A stretch of DNA of 64,000 nucleotides from Thermus neutrinimicus (lineage in GTDB: Bacteria > Deinococcota > Deinococci > Deinococcales > Thermaceae): the NCBI RefSeq assembly GCF_022760955.1, contig NZ_JAKTNU010000008.1:1-64000 (forward strand), given 5' to 3'. The position numbers and the translations under genes were made by a program. Below are positions 33,377-45,016 of the stretch, one piece after another. The notes under the pieces were generated by a model that saw only the letters and a program-made list of their open reading frames with translations, was not told where the DNA came from and made no database searches. How positions within the stretch are numbered: the stretch's first letter is position 1; the number at the start of each line of letters is the position of its first letter.

Positions 33377-33749
33377 CCTGGCTCCGCAGGTACCGCCCCA
33401 GCTTTTGCCCTCCGTGGAAGGCCAGGGTAAGACTTTCCCAGGGAGGTTCCTTCTTGCGGTGGAGAAGGGGGTCCAGGGCCTCCCTCGCCCACTCGCTCAC
33501 CAACACGGGGAAATCTAGGCCCGTTTCCAGGAAGTACGCCTCCGCCTCCCGCCAGGCTCCCTCGCTGCGGCGGAACAAGGCGGAGAGGTCCTTGGGCGCA
33601 GGGGCCTCCGGCCAAAGGAAGCCGCTCACCACCCCTAGGAGCCAGGCTCCCCGAAGCTCCTTGGGCAGGGTCTGGGCTCCCCGGGCCACGTAGCCCAGGG
33701 GATCCTTGTGCAAAAGCTCCCGCGGCAGATGGGCCAGGGGGTCCTCCAT
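33366..33749 (-). CDS. Hypothetical protein, 127 residues
   Basis: Soluble, tryptophan-rich small protein (MEDPLAHLPRELLHKDPLGY..., ALFRRSEGAWREAEAYF, LTLAFHGGQKLGRYL) with no recognised domain. The ATG at 33749 is selected because TACACT lies 6 bases upstream, and this start gives a sensible N-terminus; the longer frame to 33797 runs through a hairpin. It shares its 3' end with the DUF2939 gene on the other strand. Confidence 0.65.
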   Translation of the reverse strand: MEDPLAHLPRELLHKDPLGYVARGAQTLPKELRGAWLLGVVSGFLWPEAPAPKDLSALFRRSEGAWREAEAYFLETGLDFPVLVSEWAREALDPLLHRKKEPPWESLTLAFHGGQKLGRYLRSQARG

Positions 33750-33755
33750 GCCTTG

Positions 33756-33761
33756 AGTGTA
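33756..33761 (-). promoter_or_regulatory. Leaderless -10 box of the 127-residue gene
   Basis: TACACT on the minus strand, CAAGGC, then the ATG at 33749. A palindrome TGGGACAAGTCCCA (33771-33784) lies directly upstream and could be an operator or part of the terminal hairpins of the nuo operon. Confidence 0.45.
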
Positions 33762-33784
33762 AACCTGGGATGGGACAAGTCCCA

Positions 33785-33815
33785 GGTCCCGGGGCACGGA
33801 AGGTGCCCTGGGACC
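33785..33815 (-). terminator. Long hairpin downstream of the nuo operon
   Basis: GGTCCCGGGGCAC (33785-33797) pairs over 13 bp, with one G-U, with GTGCCCTGGGACC (33803-33815) around GGAAG. It stands 34 bases after the nuoN stop. No U-run follows, so it may be a 3'-end stabiliser or a factor-dependent stop. Confidence 0.5.
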
Positions 33816-33849
33816 CTCGAGGGATGCCCTATGGCCGGCAAGCCCCGGC

Positions 33850-35130
33850 TTAGCCCGCGGCCAGGGCGGGCAGAACCGCCCCGGGGATGAGGCCTAGCAG
33901 GATGAGGAGAAGCGCCACCCCCAGGGCCACGCTCCGGGCCAAGGGGCGGGGGTGGGCCTCGGCGGCCCCCTTCTGGAACACCGCCAAACCCAGGGCCAGG
34001 TAGTAGTAGGCGCTTACCGCGCTGGTGATCAGGGCCAGGACCAAAAGCCCCCAGGCCCCTGCCTTGGCGGCCTCGCTGAAGACCAGGTACTTGCCCCAAA
34101 AGCCCGCCAGCGGGGGCAGGCCCAAGAGGGAGAGGGAGGAGACGAAGAGGCCAAGGCCCAGGAGGGGGTCTTGGTGGAAGAGGCCCTTTAGCCTCTCCAG
34201 GGGCACGCGGTCGGGGGAGATCTCCGAGAGCACGGCAAAGGCCAGCCCCGTGGCCAGCACGTAGGTGAGGAGGTAGAAGCCTAGGGCCTGCAGGTTCCCC
34301 GTGTACAGGGCCAAGGCCATGTACCCGGCGTGGGCGATGGAGCTGTAGGCGAGGAGCCGCTTGGCCTCCTTCTGGCCCAAGGCCGCCAGGTTCCCCAGGA
34401 TCACGGAGAGGGCGATGAGGAGGGCCAGGGCATCCAGGGCCCCCGGGCCCACCACCCGGAGGAGGGCGGCGAAGGCCGCCGCCTTCACCCCCGTGGCCAT
34501 GAAGAGCACCACCGGGGTGGGGCTACCCTGGTAGACATCCGGGGTCCAGAAGTGGAAGGGGGCCAGGGCCACCTTGAAGCCAAGCCCCACCAAGAGGAGG
34601 CCTAGGGCCAAGGCGTAAAGGGGACCCTCGCCCGGGGTTCCCGCCAGGAGGCTTCCCGTGGCCCCGTAGTGGAGGGCGGTGCCGTAGAGGAAGAAGGCGG
34701 CCGCCAATGCCCCCAGGAGGAAGTACTTTAGGGCGGCTTCCAGGCCTTCTCCCCGCCGCCAGGTGGCCAGGGCGTAGAGGGGGAGGGAGAGGGCCTCGAG
34801 GGCCACCAGCATCAGGATGAGGTTTTTGGTGGAGGCGAGAAGGTGCATCCCCAAGGCGGCGTAGAGGACCAGGAGGTAGAACTCAAACCGCCGGGTGCGC
34901 ACCAGCCCCACGGTCCAGAGGGCTCCCAAAAGGGCGAGCAGGGTGAAGACCTGGGCGATGCCGTCCACCTGGTAGGGGCCAAGGGCGAAGGGCGTTCCCC
35001 AAGTGAGAAGGAGGGAAAGAAGGGCCAAGGAGAGCCCCAGGATGGTGAGGCGCTTGAAAAGGGGTACGGAAACGAAGAAGCCCAAAAGGGTGAGGACTAC
35101 GGCAAAGAAGCTCAGCAGCAAAAGGGTCAT
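33850..35130 (-). CDS. nuoN: NADH-quinone oxidoreductase subunit N (Nqo14)
   Basis: Antiporter-like membrane subunit of complex I, 426 residues (T. thermophilus Nqo14 has 427) with about 14 helices. The proton-channel signature is seen in LLGALAAAFFLYG and GLGFKVALAPFHFWTPDVYQGSP, where the Lys and the HFWTPDVY loop are conserved, and in AYSSIAHAGYMALAL. It is the last gene of the 14-gene operon, and its ATG overlaps the nuoM stop. Confidence 0.97.
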   Translation of the reverse strand: MTLLLLSFFAVVLTLLGFFVSVPLFKRLTILGLSLALLSLLLTWGTPFALGPYQVDGIAQVFTLLALLGALWTVGLVRTRRFEFYLLVLYAALGMHLLASTKNLILMLVALEALSLPLYALATWRRGEGLEAALKYFLLGALAAAFFLYGTALHYGATGSLLAGTPGEGPLYALALGLLLVGLGFKVALAPFHFWTPDVYQGSPTPVVLFMATGVKAAAFAALLRVVGPGALDALALLIALSVILGNLAALGQKEAKRLLAYSSIAHAGYMALALYTGNLQALGFYLLTYVLATGLAFAVLSEISPDRVPLERLKGLFHQDPLLGLGLFVSSLSLLGLPPLAGFWGKYLVFSEAAKAGAWGLLVLALITSAVSAYYYLALGLAVFQKGAAEAHPRPLARSVALGVALLLILLGLIPGAVLPALAAG

Positions 35131-36536
35131 GCGCCACCTCCAAGGATCTTGGCGAAGGCCTCCGCCAGAGGCTCAAGGCCCTTTACGAAGAACCCGGGGA
35201 AGACGCCCATGAGGACCAAGGCGGCCACCGCCAGGAAGGCGAAGGGCCATTCCGCCCCCTTAAGGTCCTCCGCTCCCCTTTGACCCTCCTCCCAGAAGAC
35301 CTTCTGGAAGGCGGTGAGGGCGTAGGCGGCCCCGGCGATCACCGAGAGGAAGGCGAGGGCGGTGAGCCAGGGGCTGGCCTTGTAGGCCCCAAGGAGGGTC
35401 ATAAGCTCTCCCGGAAAGCCGGAAAGCCCGGGAAGCCCCACCATGGCCAGGAAGAGGAAGAGGGCCAGGGCGCTCAGCCCGGGGGCGCTTTCCGCAAGGC
35501 CCCGGAAGCGCCCCATCTCCAGGGTGTGAAGCCTTTCGTAAAGCCTACCCGCCAGGAGGAAAAGCCCCCCCGTGTAGACGCCGCTCGCCGCCAGCAGGTA
35601 AAGCCCCCCCATGGCCCCTTCCGGGGTGCCGGAGAAGACCCCTAAGGCGGCCACCCCCATGTGGGAAACCCCGGCGTAGGCCAAAAGGGTCTTGAAGTCC
35701 TTGGCGGAGAAGGCCACCCAGGCCCCGTAGAGGGCGGAGATGGCCGCCAGGAAGAGGAGAAGCCCCTGAAGCTCCGCAAATCCTCCCGGGGCTAAGGGGA
35801 TGGCGAAGCGGAAGAAGGCGAAGACCCCCACCTTGTAGAGGGTGCCCAGGGCGTCGGCCAGCCCCGAGGGATGGTTTTCCTGGTGGAAGAGGGGAAGCCA
35901 GGCGTGCAGGGGGAAAAGGGGTGTCTTGATGGCAAAGGCCAGGGCAAAGCCCAAAAACACCCAGAAGGCGGCGCTTCCCCCCACCGGGTGGGCCAGGAGG
36001 TCCTCGAGGAGGAAGCTGGGGCTTTCCCCCAGGGCCTTCACCGCCAGGATGGCGGCCAGCATGGGCAAGGAGCCCGCCAGGGTGAAGAGGAGGAAGGTGT
36101 AGAGGGCCCTAAGCCGACCCTCACCGCCATAGAAGAGGAGCATGAGGAGGGCGGGGATCAGGGCCGCTTCAAAGAACAGGTAGAAGACCAGGAGGTCCCG
36201 GGCGGCGAAAAGCCCCAGGAGGAGGCCGGACATGAGAAGGGCAAGTCCCAAAAACCGCCCCTCCACCTGGGCCACCAAAGCCCCCAGGAAGACGGTAAGG
36301 CCGATGGTGAGGAAGAATAGGGCGCTAAGCCCATCCAGCCCAAAGGCCCAGTAAACCCCGAACCCGGGAAGCAAGGGAAGGGTTACCTCGTGGGCCATCC
36401 CGCCTGGGTGGGTGAGGAAGAGGTAGAGGTTCAGGAGGAAGCCCAATCCCGCTCCCCAAACCCCCAGGGTGCGGGGAAGGCCCAGGAGGAGGAGGAGGCC
36501 GAAGAGGATGGGTAGGAGGATCGCCAGGACTACCAC
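35127..36536 (-). CDS. nuoM: NADH-quinone oxidoreductase subunit M (Nqo13)
   Basis: Antiporter-like proton-pumping subunit, 469 residues, same length as T. thermophilus Nqo13. It shows the channel Glu region [49 protein letters not shown], and [16 protein letters not shown]. It starts with GTG, overlapping the nuoL end. Confidence 0.97.
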   Translation of the reverse strand: MVVLAILLPILFGLLLLLGLPRTLGVWGAGLGFLLNLYLFLTHPGGMAHEVTLPLLPGFGVYWAFGLDGLSALFFLTIGLTVFLGALVAQVEGRFLGLALLMSGLLLGLFAARDLLVFYLFFEAALIPALLMLLFYGGEGRLRALYTFLLFTLAGSLPMLAAILAVKALGESPSFLLEDLLAHPVGGSAAFWVFLGFALAFAIKTPLFPLHAWLPLFHQENHPSGLADALGTLYKVGVFAFFRFAIPLAPGGFAELQGLLLFLAAISALYGAWVAFSAKDFKTLLAYAGVSHMGVAALGVFSGTPEGAMGGLYLLAASGVYTGGLFLLAGRLYERLHTLEMGRFRGLAESAPGLSALALFLFLAMVGLPGLSGFPGELMTLLGAYKASPWLTALAFLSVIAGAAYALTAFQKVFWEEGQRGAEDLKGAEWPFAFLAVAALVLMGVFPGFFVKGLEPLAEAFAKILGGGA

Positions 36537-38350
36537 CGCATCACCCCCAACAACACCAGAACGCCCAGCACGAAAAGCAGGGCGTAGACTCTTAGATAGC
36601 CGGTCTGCAGGCGGGCGATGCCCTGTCCCAGGTTCCGCACCGTCCCGCCCAGGCCAAAGTAGCCGCGAAGGAGGCCGGTGTCCCCGTAGAAGAGGGCCTC
36701 CGCCAGGGCCTTCAAGGGGTTCACCAAAAGGGCGTTGTAGACCCGGTCCGCATAGAAGCTTTCCCGGCTCCAGGCCTCAAAGGTGACGTACCAGGTGGGG
36801 AAGGTCCTCCTCTGGAAGAAGGTGTAGCCCAGCCAGAGCCCCACGAGGGCCACCACCCCCGAGAGGGCGATGAGACCCCACTCTGCTCCCAAGGAGAGGT
36901 GGTGGGCCTCCACCTCCGCCAGGGTGGGCTTCAAGAAGGGCTCGAGGAGGTTGGGTAAGGGATGGGGCAGGGCCAGGTACCCGGCCAGCACCGAGCCCAG
37001 GGCCAAAAGGTGGTTGGGCCAGAGCATCACGGGAGGGGCCTCGTGGGGATGGTGGTGGCCCCGTTCCTCGCCCAGGAAGACCAGAACGAACCAGCGCATG
37101 GCGTACATGGCGGTGAGGATCGCCACGAAGAGGGCCCCCAGGTAGAAGCCCAGGCCGCCAAAGGGGTAGGTGAGGGTGGCGGTGAGGATGGCGTCCTTGG
37201 ACCAGAAGCCCGAGAGGAGGGGCAGGCCCCCTAAGGCTAGGGCCCCGATGAGCCCGTGCCAGCGGGTTAGGGGCAGGTGCTTCCAAAGGCCGCCCATCTT
37301 GCGCACATCCTGTTCCCCACCCAAAGCGTGGATCACGCTCCCCGAGGCCAGGAAGAGGAGGGCCTTAAAGAAAGCGTGGGTGAAGACGTGGAAGAGGGCC
37401 ACCCAGTAGGCCCCTACCCCGGCGGCCAGGAACATGTACCCCAGCTGGCTGATGGTGGAGTAGGCCACGATCTTCTTGATATCGGTCTGGCCAAAGGCGG
37501 AAAGGGCCCCGTAAAGGGCGGTGATGAGCCCGATGACGGCGATGGTGTAGGAAACGTCGGGGAGGTTGGCGTAGAGGAAGGAGCTGCGGGCGATGAGGTA
37601 GACCCCGGCGGTCACCATGGTGGCCGCGTGGATCAAAGCGGAAACCGGGGTGGGACCGGCCATGGCATCGGGAAGCCAGACCATGAGGGGCACCTGGGCG
37701 CTTTTGCCCACCGCCCCCAGGAAGAGGAGGAGGCCCGCCAGGGCCAGGAGGCTGGGGTTCTTCAAGGGGCCTTCCAGGGCCTCTTGGAGCTCGCTGATGG
37801 AAAGGGTGCCGTAAAGGGCCCACAGGATGGCCATGCCCAACATGAAGCCCAGGTCGCCGATGCGGTTCACGATGAAGGCCTTGCGGGCGGAGTCGGCGTA
37901 CTGGGTGTTCTTGTACCAGAAACCGATGAGGAGGAAGCTGGCCAAGCCCACCCCTTCCCAGCCGATGAACATCACCGGGTAGGAGTCGGCCAGGACCAGG
38001 GTGAGCATCATGGCGATGAAGAAGTTGAAGTAGGCGAAGAAGCGGCTATAGCCCGGATCCTCGGCCATGTAGCCGATGGCGTAAACGTGGATGAGGAAGC
38101 CCACCCCGGTGACGATGAGGAGCATGAAGCCAGAGAGGTTGTCCAGAAGCAGGCTAAAGGGGATCCCGGGTAGCCAGCCTACCTCGAGGCGGGCCCCGCC
38201 CGAAAGGAGAAGGCCAACCCCCACCAGGAAGGAGGCCAGGACCAGGGCCGAGGCCAGGACCCCGGGGAGGGGTTCTCTCATCCGCTTTCCGAAAAGCCCG
38301 AGAAGGGCGAAGCCCAAAAGGGGCAGGAGAATGGTCAGAAGAAGCCACAT
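36530..38350 (-). CDS. nuoL: NADH-quinone oxidoreductase subunit L (Nqo12)
   Basis: Distal antiporter-like subunit, 606 residues. The core has [56 protein letters not shown] and [11 protein letters not shown]. The C-terminal part forms the last helices and the lateral amphipathic helix that runs along subunits M and N. It begins 2 bases after nuoK. Confidence 0.97.
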   Translation of the reverse strand: MWLLLTILLPLLGFALLGLFGKRMREPLPGVLASALVLASFLVGVGLLLSGGARLEVGWLPGIPFSLLLDNLSGFMLLIVTGVGFLIHVYAIGYMAEDPGYSRFFAYFNFFIAMMLTLVLADSYPVMFIGWEGVGLASFLLIGFWYKNTQYADSARKAFIVNRIGDLGFMLGMAILWALYGTLSISELQEALEGPLKNPSLLALAGLLLFLGAVGKSAQVPLMVWLPDAMAGPTPVSALIHAATMVTAGVYLIARSSFLYANLPDVSYTIAVIGLITALYGALSAFGQTDIKKIVAYSTISQLGYMFLAAGVGAYWVALFHVFTHAFFKALLFLASGSVIHALGGEQDVRKMGGLWKHLPLTRWHGLIGALALGGLPLLSGFWSKDAILTATLTYPFGGLGFYLGALFVAILTAMYAMRWFVLVFLGEERGHHHPHEAPPVMLWPNHLLALGSVLAGYLALPHPLPNLLEPFLKPTLAEVEAHHLSLGAEWGLIALSGVVALVGLWLGYTFFQRRTFPTWYVTFEAWSRESFYADRVYNALLVNPLKALAEALFYGDTGLLRGYFGLGGTVRNLGQGIARLQTGYLRVYALLFVLGVLVLLGVMRW

Positions 38351-38352
38351 GC

Positions 38353-38640
38353 TTACCCCCTAAGCTCCGAGAGGTCGTCCACCGCGGTGCTCTCCCGGTG
38401 GCGGAAGATGGCCACGATGAGGCCTAGCCCCACCGCCACCTCGGCGGCGGCGATGGCGATGACCATGAGGGCCGCCACCTGGCCTTCCAGGCCGAAGGCC
38501 CGGGCAAAGCCCACCAGGGAGAGGTTGGCGGCGTTCAGCATGAGCTCGATGGAGAGGAAGACCAGGATGGCGGTCCTGCGGGTCAAGACCCCATAGACCC
38601 CCAGGGCGAAGAGGAGGGCGGAGGCGAACAGGTAGCTCAC
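38353..38640 (-). CDS. nuoK: NADH-quinone oxidoreductase subunit K (Nqo11)
   Basis: Three-helix membrane subunit of 95 residues with the conserved buried Glu residues in [21 protein letters not shown] and [16 protein letters not shown]. It starts with GTG overlapping the nuoJ stop. Confidence 0.97.
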   Translation of the reverse strand: MSYLFASALLFALGVYGVLTRRTAILVFLSIELMLNAANLSLVGFARAFGLEGQVAALMVIAIAAAEVAVGLGLIVAIFRHRESTAVDDLSELRG

Positions 38641-39176
38641 CGCACCACCTCCTTTTCCTCCTTGCGCTCCTCAGGGCTTAGGGCATCCAAGGGGCGGGCA
38701 GGTTGCACCAGGGCCACCGCCACCACCGTGGCCGCCATGAGAAGGAAGCCCACCGCCAGCAGGACGAAGAGCCAGTCCCCGTAAAGAAGGGGTCCCAGGG
38801 CCTGGGGCAGGCCCCCCCGCAGGTCCTGGGTAAAGGCCAGGTTCAGGCCCCAAAGCCCGGAAAGGAGGGTCAGGGCCACCCCCAGGGCCAGAAGGGCGGC
38901 CAGGGGGCGGCTTCGCACCAGGGGGTCAAAGCCCACCTCGCCCTGGGCGGCGTAGAGGAGCATGATCACGAAGAGAAAGAGGACCACGATGGCCCCGGCG
39001 TACACGATGATCTGGATGAAGCCCAGGAAGCGGGCCTCGAGGGCCACGTAGATCCCGGCCAGGATCAGGAAGTTGCCGATGAGGGCCAAGGCGGCGTGGA
39101 TGGCGTTTTTCAGGGTGACCACCAGGACCCCGGTGAAAAGGATTAGCAGGAGGGCAAAGGCTTCCCAGGGGCTCAT
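38637..39176 (-). CDS. nuoJ: NADH-quinone oxidoreductase subunit J (Nqo10)
   Basis: Five-helix membrane subunit of 179 residues. The conserved third-helix region [22 protein letters not shown], site of the pi-bulge, is present. The C-terminal cytoplasmic tail is charged ([11 protein letters not shown]). Both ends overlap neighbouring nuo genes by 4 bases. Confidence 0.97.
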   Translation of the reverse strand: MSPWEAFALLLILFTGVLVVTLKNAIHAALALIGNFLILAGIYVALEARFLGFIQIIVYAGAIVVLFLFVIMLLYAAQGEVGFDPLVRSRPLAALLALGVALTLLSGLWGLNLAFTQDLRGGLPQALGPLLYGDWLFVLLAVGFLLMAATVVAVALVQPARPLDALSPEERKEEKEVVR

Positions 39177-39721
39177 CGTTCGCCTCCTTTGGTGGGGGCT
39201 TTGACCCCTTCCAGCTCCGGGCGGACGTAGGGCACCACGTAGCCGGGCTTCACGGGTTTGCCGGTGATCTTGGCCTCCCGGCGCTGGGGCTTGGTGCCCA
39301 CCACGTCCACCAGCATGTCCTCCTTGCTGTAGATGAGGTCAGAGTACTCGTAGTCGGCCATTTCAAAGTCGTAGCCCAGCACGATGGCCCCGGTGGGACA
39401 GGCCTCCTCGCAAAGCCCGCAGAAGATGCACCGCAACATGTTGATCTCGTAGACCTTGGCGTAGCGCTCCCCCGCCGAAACCGGGTTCTCCGGGTCGTTT
39501 TCCGCGGGCTCCACGTAGATGGCATAGGCGGGACAGGCGGCCGCGCACAAGGAGCAACCGATGCACTTTTCCAGGCCGTTAGGGTGGCGGGTGAGCACGT
39601 GCCGTCCGTGAAAGCGGGGCTTAAGGGCCACGGGGGCATCGGGGTAGGGAACGGTCACCGGCTTGGAGAAGAGGTACTTGAGGGTGATGCCGAGGCTTTG
39701 GGCCAGGGCCTTTAGGGTCAT
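39173..39721 (-). CDS. nuoI: NADH-quinone oxidoreductase subunit I (Nqo9), 2x[4Fe-4S]
   Basis: Peripheral subunit of 182 residues carrying clusters N6a and N6b. The two ferredoxin motifs are [15 protein letters not shown] and [15 protein letters not shown]. An N-terminal amphipathic helix ([19 protein letters not shown]) docks on subunit H. Confidence 0.97.
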   Translation of the reverse strand: MTLKALAQSLGITLKYLFSKPVTVPYPDAPVALKPRFHGRHVLTRHPNGLEKCIGCSLCAAACPAYAIYVEPAENDPENPVSAGERYAKVYEINMLRCIFCGLCEEACPTGAIVLGYDFEMADYEYSDLIYSKEDMLVDVVGTKPQRREAKITGKPVKPGYVVPYVRPELEGVKAPTKGGER

Positions 39722-40812
39722 GCGCCACCTCCTTTGCGGGCGGGTTTGGGGCTATAGATCACCGCTCCCAGAAGGACCAAGAAGGCGACCAGGGAAAGGT
39801 AGAGGAGGTAGGAGCGGGGAAGGTCTAAGGCCACCACCAGGGCGGTCACCAGGAACCAGATCAGGGCCACCGGGAAGAGGAACCCCCAGCCAAAGCGCAG
39901 GAGCTGGTCGTAGCGCAACCGGAACCAGGTGGCCCGGATCCAGATGAAGAGGAAGAGGAAAAAGGCGATCTTGAGGAACATCCAGAGGTAGGGGATGTTG
40001 AGGAAGGGCATGGTCCAGCCCCCCAGGAAGAGGGTGGGGATGAGGGCACTGGCGGTGATGAAGTGGATGTACTCGGTCATTTGGAAGAGGGCCCACTTGA
40101 TGGAGCTGTACTCCGTGTGGTACCCCCCCACCAGTTCCTGCTCCGCCTCGGGTAGGTCAAAGGGGGTGCGGGCGGCTTCCGCCAAGGCGGCGATGCTGTA
40201 GATGAGGAAGGCGGGGAAGGCGTAAAGGGCCAGCCAACCGTGTTCCTTTTGCCAGTTCACGATGTCGTTCAGGTTGAGGCTTCCCACCAAGAGCACGGGG
40301 GAGAGGAGGGCGATACCGAGGCCCAGCTCGTAGGAGATGAGGCTGGCCGAGGAACGCAAGGAGCCCAGGAGGCTATACTTGCTCCCCGAGGCCCAGCCCG
40401 CCAGGAAGATGCCGTAGATGGCCATCTCGCTCACGGCGAAGAGATAGAGGAGGCCCAGGTCCAGGTTCAATACCCAGGGCTGGTAGCCGAAGAAGCTTCC
40501 CGGGGGGCCGAAGGGAATGGCCCCGAAGGCCAAGAGGGCGAAGATCACCCCGATCAAGGGAGCCAGGACAAAGAGTACCTTGTCCGCCCGCTCCACCACC
40601 AGGTCCTCCTTGAAGATGCTCTTGATGGCGTCGGCCACGGGCTGAAAGAGCCCCAAGGGCCCCACCCGGTTGGGGCCCAGGCGGATCTGGAAGCGGGCCA
40701 GGAGGCGGCGTTCGATCAGGGTCATGAAGGCGAAGGCGGTGAGGAGGCCCACCACCACCAAGAAGGCCTTCAGGGCCACCATCCAGTAGGGATCCAAGGG
40801 GTAGGGGTTCAT
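39718..40812 (-). CDS. nuoH: NADH-quinone oxidoreductase subunit H (Nqo8)
   Basis: Membrane subunit forming the quinone chamber, 364 residues. It shows [59 protein letters not shown] (the conserved acidic E-channel loop) and [21 protein letters not shown]. Confidence 0.97.
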   Translation of the reverse strand: MNPYPLDPYWMVALKAFLVVVGLLTAFAFMTLIERRLLARFQIRLGPNRVGPLGLFQPVADAIKSIFKEDLVVERADKVLFVLAPLIGVIFALLAFGAIPFGPPGSFFGYQPWVLNLDLGLLYLFAVSEMAIYGIFLAGWASGSKYSLLGSLRSSASLISYELGLGIALLSPVLLVGSLNLNDIVNWQKEHGWLALYAFPAFLIYSIAALAEAARTPFDLPEAEQELVGGYHTEYSSIKWALFQMTEYIHFITASALIPTLFLGGWTMPFLNIPYLWMFLKIAFFLFLFIWIRATWFRLRYDQLLRFGWGFLFPVALIWFLVTALVVALDLPRSYLLYLSLVAFLVLLGAVIYSPKPARKGGGA

Positions 40813-43157
40813 GCCTCACCTCCCGTGGGAACCAACACCTTGGCCTCCGCCCGGCGACCCGCAAAGGGACCCAAGGCGGAAAGGTAGAGGAAGCCCTTGG
40901 GCACGTCCTCCCGGTGGACCACCTGGGCCAAGACCGGGCCCAAGGGGCCCTCCACCTCCACCTGGGCCCCCTCCAAGAGGGCCTCGGCCTTGGCGGTTTC
41001 CGGGTGGACCCAAAGCTCGGGGCGCACGGCCTCCTTCACCTTGCCCGTAAGCTGCCAGGCCCTCCACATGGTGGGCCTGAGGTAGAGCCTTCCCTCCTGG
41101 GCCTTGGGCCGGAGGCGCTGGGTGCGGTGGACGAGGAGGCCGTTGGGGGCGGGCACCTTTTTCTTGAGTTCCCGCTCCACCTCGAGGCCCAGCCTGAAGG
41201 GCGGCCTAACCCCCAGGGCCTCGGCCAGCAGGGCCAGGGCTTGGATGGCTCCCTCCGCCTCGCCGTTTTCGATGGGGGCGGGGTTGAGGTAGAGGACCCG
41301 CCCTTCCAGATTCACCACGCGCCCCCGCTTCTCGTAGAAGGTGGGGGCGGGGAGGACCACATGGGCGTACCGCTCCGCCAGGGGGTGGAGGTGGCTTAGG
41401 TGCATCACCAGGAAGCGCTTGTCCCTAAGGGCTCCTTCCGGGGGCACGTAGCCGTAGTAGGCGTAGGGGCTTCCGGGCTCGTCCCAGGCCGCCCCCTTCT
41501 CCCCGGGCCAGACCCCCAGGGCCTCGAGGCCCCGGGCGTTCGCCGCCGGGGTCATGGGAAGCACCTTGGCCCCCTTGCGCTCCGAAAGGAGTCTTGCCCT
41601 TTCCGCCGCCACCGCATCCTGCAGGACCCCGGCCCCCAGGATGAGGACGGGGTTTTGGGCCTTCTCCCAGGCCTCCTTGGCCTGGGCCACCGCCTTTCCT
41701 CCCTCCTTTTCCCCAAGAAGGGCCAGGAGGATTTCCCGCTCCTCCCCCGGGGCGTGGACCTCTTTGATGCCGGCCCATCTCATCAAGGGGGCGCGGTAGG
41801 GGGCGAAGAGGGCCATCTTGTCGGTGCGGCGGGGCATCCTCTCCTTGATGGCCAGGTCGGCAAAGGGGGTGCCGTGGGCGAGCCTGGGGGCGGGCTTTAG
41901 GTCCCGCACGAACTCGCTCAGGCGGAGGTGGAGGATGGGGGCCTCCTCCGTGGGGTCACCCAGAACCAGGGCGAAGTCGGCCAAGAGGAGGTCCTCCAAG
42001 GTGGCGGCGGGGAAGAGGCTTGCCGGGGCGGCGGTGCGGCCCTGGAAGTCCAGGTGAGGGGTGCCTAGCGCCCGGGCCAGCTCGGCCGCCATGAGGCCCT
42101 CCTCGAGGGTGGCGTCGTGGGCCAGATAGATGCCCACCTCCTCCTTCCGGGCCCCCTTAAGGCCCTCCCGCAGGGCGGCGAAGGCCTCCTCCCAGGTGGT
42201 CTCCACCAGCTTTTCCCCTTTCCGCACCAGGGGGTATTTGATCCGGTTCTCGTCCGCCCACTCGTGCCCGAACCGGCCGGCATCGCAAAGCCAGATCTCG
42301 TTCACCTCGGGGACTTCCCGGGCGCGGATCCTTAGGAGCTCGCCGCTACGGGTGTCCGCGGTGATCCCGCACCCCACGGGGCAGAGGGCACAGTGGCTCG
42401 GGGTTTCCTCCATCTCCCAGTTGCGGGCCCGGAAGCGGGCGGTGAGGTCCAGAAGGGCCCCCACCGGGCAAATGTCGGTGATGTTCCCGGAAAACCCCGA
42501 GGGAAGCCCGAAGTCCATGGTGCCGATGAAGGTGTGCCCCCCCCGCTCGATGAAGTCCAGGACCTCGTCCCCCGGGATCTCCTCAAAGTAGCGCACGCAG
42601 CGCTTGCAGTGGATGCACCGCTCCCGGTCCAGCACCACGAAGGGAGACAGGGGATGGTGCTTGTCCACGTGGCGGCGGGTGAACTCAAAGCGGGTGTAGG
42701 TGGGAAGCTGGAGGGGGGCCTTCTGGTAGTACTTCTCGTAAAGCCCGTACTCCACCGTGCGGTCCTGGAGCTCGCAGGCCCCGCCCTTGTCGCAGGTGGG
42801 GCAGTCCAGGGGGTGGTTGAGGAGGGTGAACTCCACCATCCCCGCCTGGGCCTCCCGCACCACCTCCGAGAGGGTGTCCACCACCATGCCCTCCGCCACG
42901 GCGGTGACGCAGCTGGCCGCCAGCTTGGGTTGCCAGGCGATCTCGGGCTCTCCCTGGTCGTTCAGGACCGGCTTGCCGTCCGGACCCCTTTTGGGCAGGC
43001 CGATGCGCACCAGGCACATGCGGCAGGCCCCGATGGGGGAGAGGTGCTTTTCCGAGCAGAAGAGGGGCACGTCGTACCCCGCGTGGAAGACCGCGTCCAT
43101 GACGCTGGTCCCCGGGGGCACCTCCACCACGCGGTCGTTGACCTTGACCTTAACCAC
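40809..43157 (-). CDS. nuoG: NADH-quinone oxidoreductase subunit G (Nqo3)
   Basis: Largest peripheral subunit, 782 residues. The N-terminus binds the [2Fe-2S] cluster N1b and N4/N5: [17 protein letters not shown], then [13 protein letters not shown] and H-x3-C-type ligands, then [13 protein letters not shown]. The [18 protein letters not shown] motif plus a further Cys binds cluster N7, which is present in Thermus and absent from many complex I enzymes. The rest is a molybdopterin-oxidoreductase-like domain without cofactor. It starts with GTG, 3 bases after nuoF. Confidence 0.97.
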   Translation of the reverse strand: MVKVKVNDRVVEVPPGTSVMDAVFHAGYDVPLFCSEKHLSPIGACRMCLVRIGLPKRGPDGKPVLNDQGEPEIAWQPKLAASCVTAVAEGMVVDTLSEVVREAQAGMVEFTLLNHPLDCPTCDKGGACELQDRTVEYGLYEKYYQKAPLQLPTYTRFEFTRRHVDKHHPLSPFVVLDRERCIHCKRCVRYFEEIPGDEVLDFIERGGHTFIGTMDFGLPSGFSGNITDICPVGALLDLTARFRARNWEMEETPSHCALCPVGCGITADTRSGELLRIRAREVPEVNEIWLCDAGRFGHEWADENRIKYPLVRKGEKLVETTWEEAFAALREGLKGARKEEVGIYLAHDATLEEGLMAAELARALGTPHLDFQGRTAAPASLFPAATLEDLLLADFALVLGDPTEEAPILHLRLSEFVRDLKPAPRLAHGTPFADLAIKERMPRRTDKMALFAPYRAPLMRWAGIKEVHAPGEEREILLALLGEKEGGKAVAQAKEAWEKAQNPVLILGAGVLQDAVAAERARLLSERKGAKVLPMTPAANARGLEALGVWPGEKGAAWDEPGSPYAYYGYVPPEGALRDKRFLVMHLSHLHPLAERYAHVVLPAPTFYEKRGRVVNLEGRVLYLNPAPIENGEAEGAIQALALLAEALGVRPPFRLGLEVERELKKKVPAPNGLLVHRTQRLRPKAQEGRLYLRPTMWRAWQLTGKVKEAVRPELWVHPETAKAEALLEGAQVEVEGPLGPVLAQVVHREDVPKGFLYLSALGPFAGRRAEAKVLVPTGGEA

Positions 43158-43160
43158 CCT

Positions 43161-44474
43161 TCACCTCCAGAGGTTCACCCTGGGCACGGGCTTCTTTTCC
43201 CGCACCAGGGCCAGGTACTGGTCCTTAAAGTGCTTCAAGGAGCCTTTCACCGGCCATACCGCCGCATCCGCCAGGGGGCAGAAGCTCCGGCCCTCGATGA
43301 GGGGCAGAAGGGCCTCCAGGTTCTCCACGTCCTTCTCCTCCCCTTCCCCGGAGCCGATCTTGGCGAAGAGGTTCACCATGAAGCCCGCTACTCCCTCCCG
43401 GCAGGGAGTGCACTTGCCGCAGGACTCGTGGGCGTAGAAGCGGGTCACGTTCCACATGGCGTCCACCATGCTGACCCTTTCCGGGATGAGGATTACCCCT
43501 CCCGTGCCCAGCATGGAGCCCTTGGCCTGCAGGTGCTCGTAGCTCATGGGGGTGTCCAGGACCTCATCGGTGAAGGGCAAGGGCGGGGTGGAGGAGCCGC
43601 CGGGGATGAGGGCTTGGATGGGTTCCAGAGGTCCTCCCGCCCAATCGTAGATGAGTTCCCGGAAGGTGGTGCCCATGGGGAGCTCATAAACCCCGGGCCG
43701 CCTCACGGGGCCGGAGATCTGGTAGAGCTTCATCCCCTTGGACCCCTCGGTGCCCATGCTGGCGAACCAGTCCGCGCCCCGCTCCAGGATGGGCACCACC
43801 GAGGCCAGGGTTTCCACGTTGTTGATGGTGGTGGGCTTGCCCCAGAGGCCGGACTGGGCGGGGAAGGGCGGCTTCAGGCGGGGGTTGGCCCTTAAGCCCT
43901 CCAGGGAGTTCATGAGGGCGGTTTCTTCCCCGCAGATGTAGGCTCCGGCCCCCCGGTGCACGTGCACGTGGAAGGAGAAGCCGCTGCCGAAGAGGTTCTC
44001 CCCCAGGTAGCCTCGGGCGAGGGCCTCCCGGATGGCGGCCTCGAGGCGGTCCGCGGCCTTGCGGTACTCCCCCCGCACGTAGATGTACCCCACCGTGGCC
44101 CTTATGGCGTAGCCCGCCAGGATCATGCCCTCGAGGAGGAGGTGGGGCACGTCCTCCATGATGTAGCGGTCCTTAAAGCTGCCCGGCTCGGACTCGTCGG
44201 CGTTGCAGATCAGGTAGTGTTGCTTCCCATCCTTGGGCATGAAGCCCCACTTCACCCCCGTGGGAAAGCCCGCCCCGCCCCGGCCCCTGAGCCCCGAGCG
44301 CTTCACCTCCTCGATGACCTCCTCCGGGGTCTTCTCCCTTAGAACCCGCTTGGCGGTCTCGTACCCCCCGTGCCTCAGGTAATAGTCCAGGGTCCAGCTT
44401 CCCTCCTGGCCCACGTGGGCGTAGAGGGTTTTTTCAAAACGGGGGTCGCGTCCGGAAACGATGGGCCCGGTCAT
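43161..44474 (-). CDS. nuoF: NADH-quinone oxidoreductase subunit F (Nqo1), NADH/FMN site
   Basis: NADH-oxidising subunit of 437 residues. The FMN/NADH region is [17 protein letters not shown] and [14 protein letters not shown], and the N3 cluster motif is [12 protein letters not shown] with a later Cys in [10 protein letters not shown]. The ATG at 44474 ([20 protein letters not shown]) overlaps the nuoE stop by 4 bases and matches the Thermus Nqo1 start. The longer frame to 44504 is not supported. Confidence 0.97.
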   Translation of the reverse strand: MTGPIVSGRDPRFEKTLYAHVGQEGSWTLDYYLRHGGYETAKRVLREKTPEEVIEEVKRSGLRGRGGAGFPTGVKWGFMPKDGKQHYLICNADESEPGSFKDRYIMEDVPHLLLEGMILAGYAIRATVGYIYVRGEYRKAADRLEAAIREALARGYLGENLFGSGFSFHVHVHRGAGAYICGEETALMNSLEGLRANPRLKPPFPAQSGLWGKPTTINNVETLASVVPILERGADWFASMGTEGSKGMKLYQISGPVRRPGVYELPMGTTFRELIYDWAGGPLEPIQALIPGGSSTPPLPFTDEVLDTPMSYEHLQAKGSMLGTGGVILIPERVSMVDAMWNVTRFYAHESCGKCTPCREGVAGFMVNLFAKIGSGEGEEKDVENLEALLPLIEGRSFCPLADAAVWPVKGSLKHFKDQYLALVREKKPVPRVNLWR

Positions 44475-45016
44475 ACCTCCACCTCGTGCACGTGGTGCCC
44501 GCATTTGCCGGGAAGCTGGATCTCCTCGAGGCGCTTGCCCGCCTTAAGGCCTTCCAGGAGCGCCTCAAGCCTCGCCCGGGTCACGCACTCCACGTAGGGT
44601 TCGTCGTTCACCTGCACCACAGGGGCCGTGTGGCAGCTTCCCAGGCACTCCACCTTCTGCACGCTGAAAAGGCCATCCGGGGTCACCTCCCCCGGGCCGA
44701 TGCCCAGGGTTTCCGTGAGGTAATCCCAAAGCTCGTCGGCCCCGGCTAGCTTGCAGCTCAAGGTGGCGCACACCTGAAGGTGGTAACGCCCCGTGGGCAC
44801 GAACTGGTAGTAGGAGTAGAAGCTTGCCACCCCCAGGACCTCCGTGGCCGTGGTGCCCACCAGGCGGGCAATCTCCTCCACGCGTTCGGGACGGATCCAG
44901 CCCTCCTCTTGTTGCACCCGCCTCAAGAGGGGCATGATGGCGGAGCGTCGCCCCTCCGGTGGATACTTGGCGAAGGTTTCCTCCAGGAAGTCCTGCTTGT
45001 CGTCAAAGAACCCCAT
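44471..45016 (-). CDS. nuoE: NADH-quinone oxidoreductase subunit E (Nqo2), [2Fe-2S]
   Basis: Peripheral subunit of 181 residues with cluster N1a. Ligands are in [13 protein letters not shown] and [17 protein letters not shown]. It begins with ATG behind a good GGGAGG ribosome site. The 185 bases upstream, where nuoD should abut, are filled by tandem repeats. Confidence 0.97.
   Translation of the reverse strand: MGFFDDKQDFLEETFAKYPPEGRRSAIMPLLRRVQQEEGWIRPERVEEIARLVGTTATEVLGVASFYSYYQFVPTGRYHLQVCATLSCKLAGADELWDYLTETLGIGPGEVTPDGLFSVQKVECLGSCHTAPVVQVNDEPYVECVTRARLEALLEGLKAGKRLEEIQLPGKCGHHVHEVEV

Noticed and set aside
33771-33784. TGGGACAAGTCCCA taken as a regulator operator
   Set aside because: It is a perfect palindrome, but it adjoins a larger hairpin at the end of the nuo operon and may simply be part of that 3' structure; there is not enough to call an operator.
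37277-38173. 298-codon plus-strand frame inside nuoL
   Set aside because: Antisense to a fully conserved gene, rich in Gly/Glu/His repeats with no fold signature. Similar antisense frames occur over nuoG/nuoF, fabF/dgt and uvrD.
42393-43895. 500-codon plus-strand frame over nuoG and nuoF
   Set aside because: It is the antisense shadow of iron-sulfur subunits whose cysteine motifs are intact on the minus strand.
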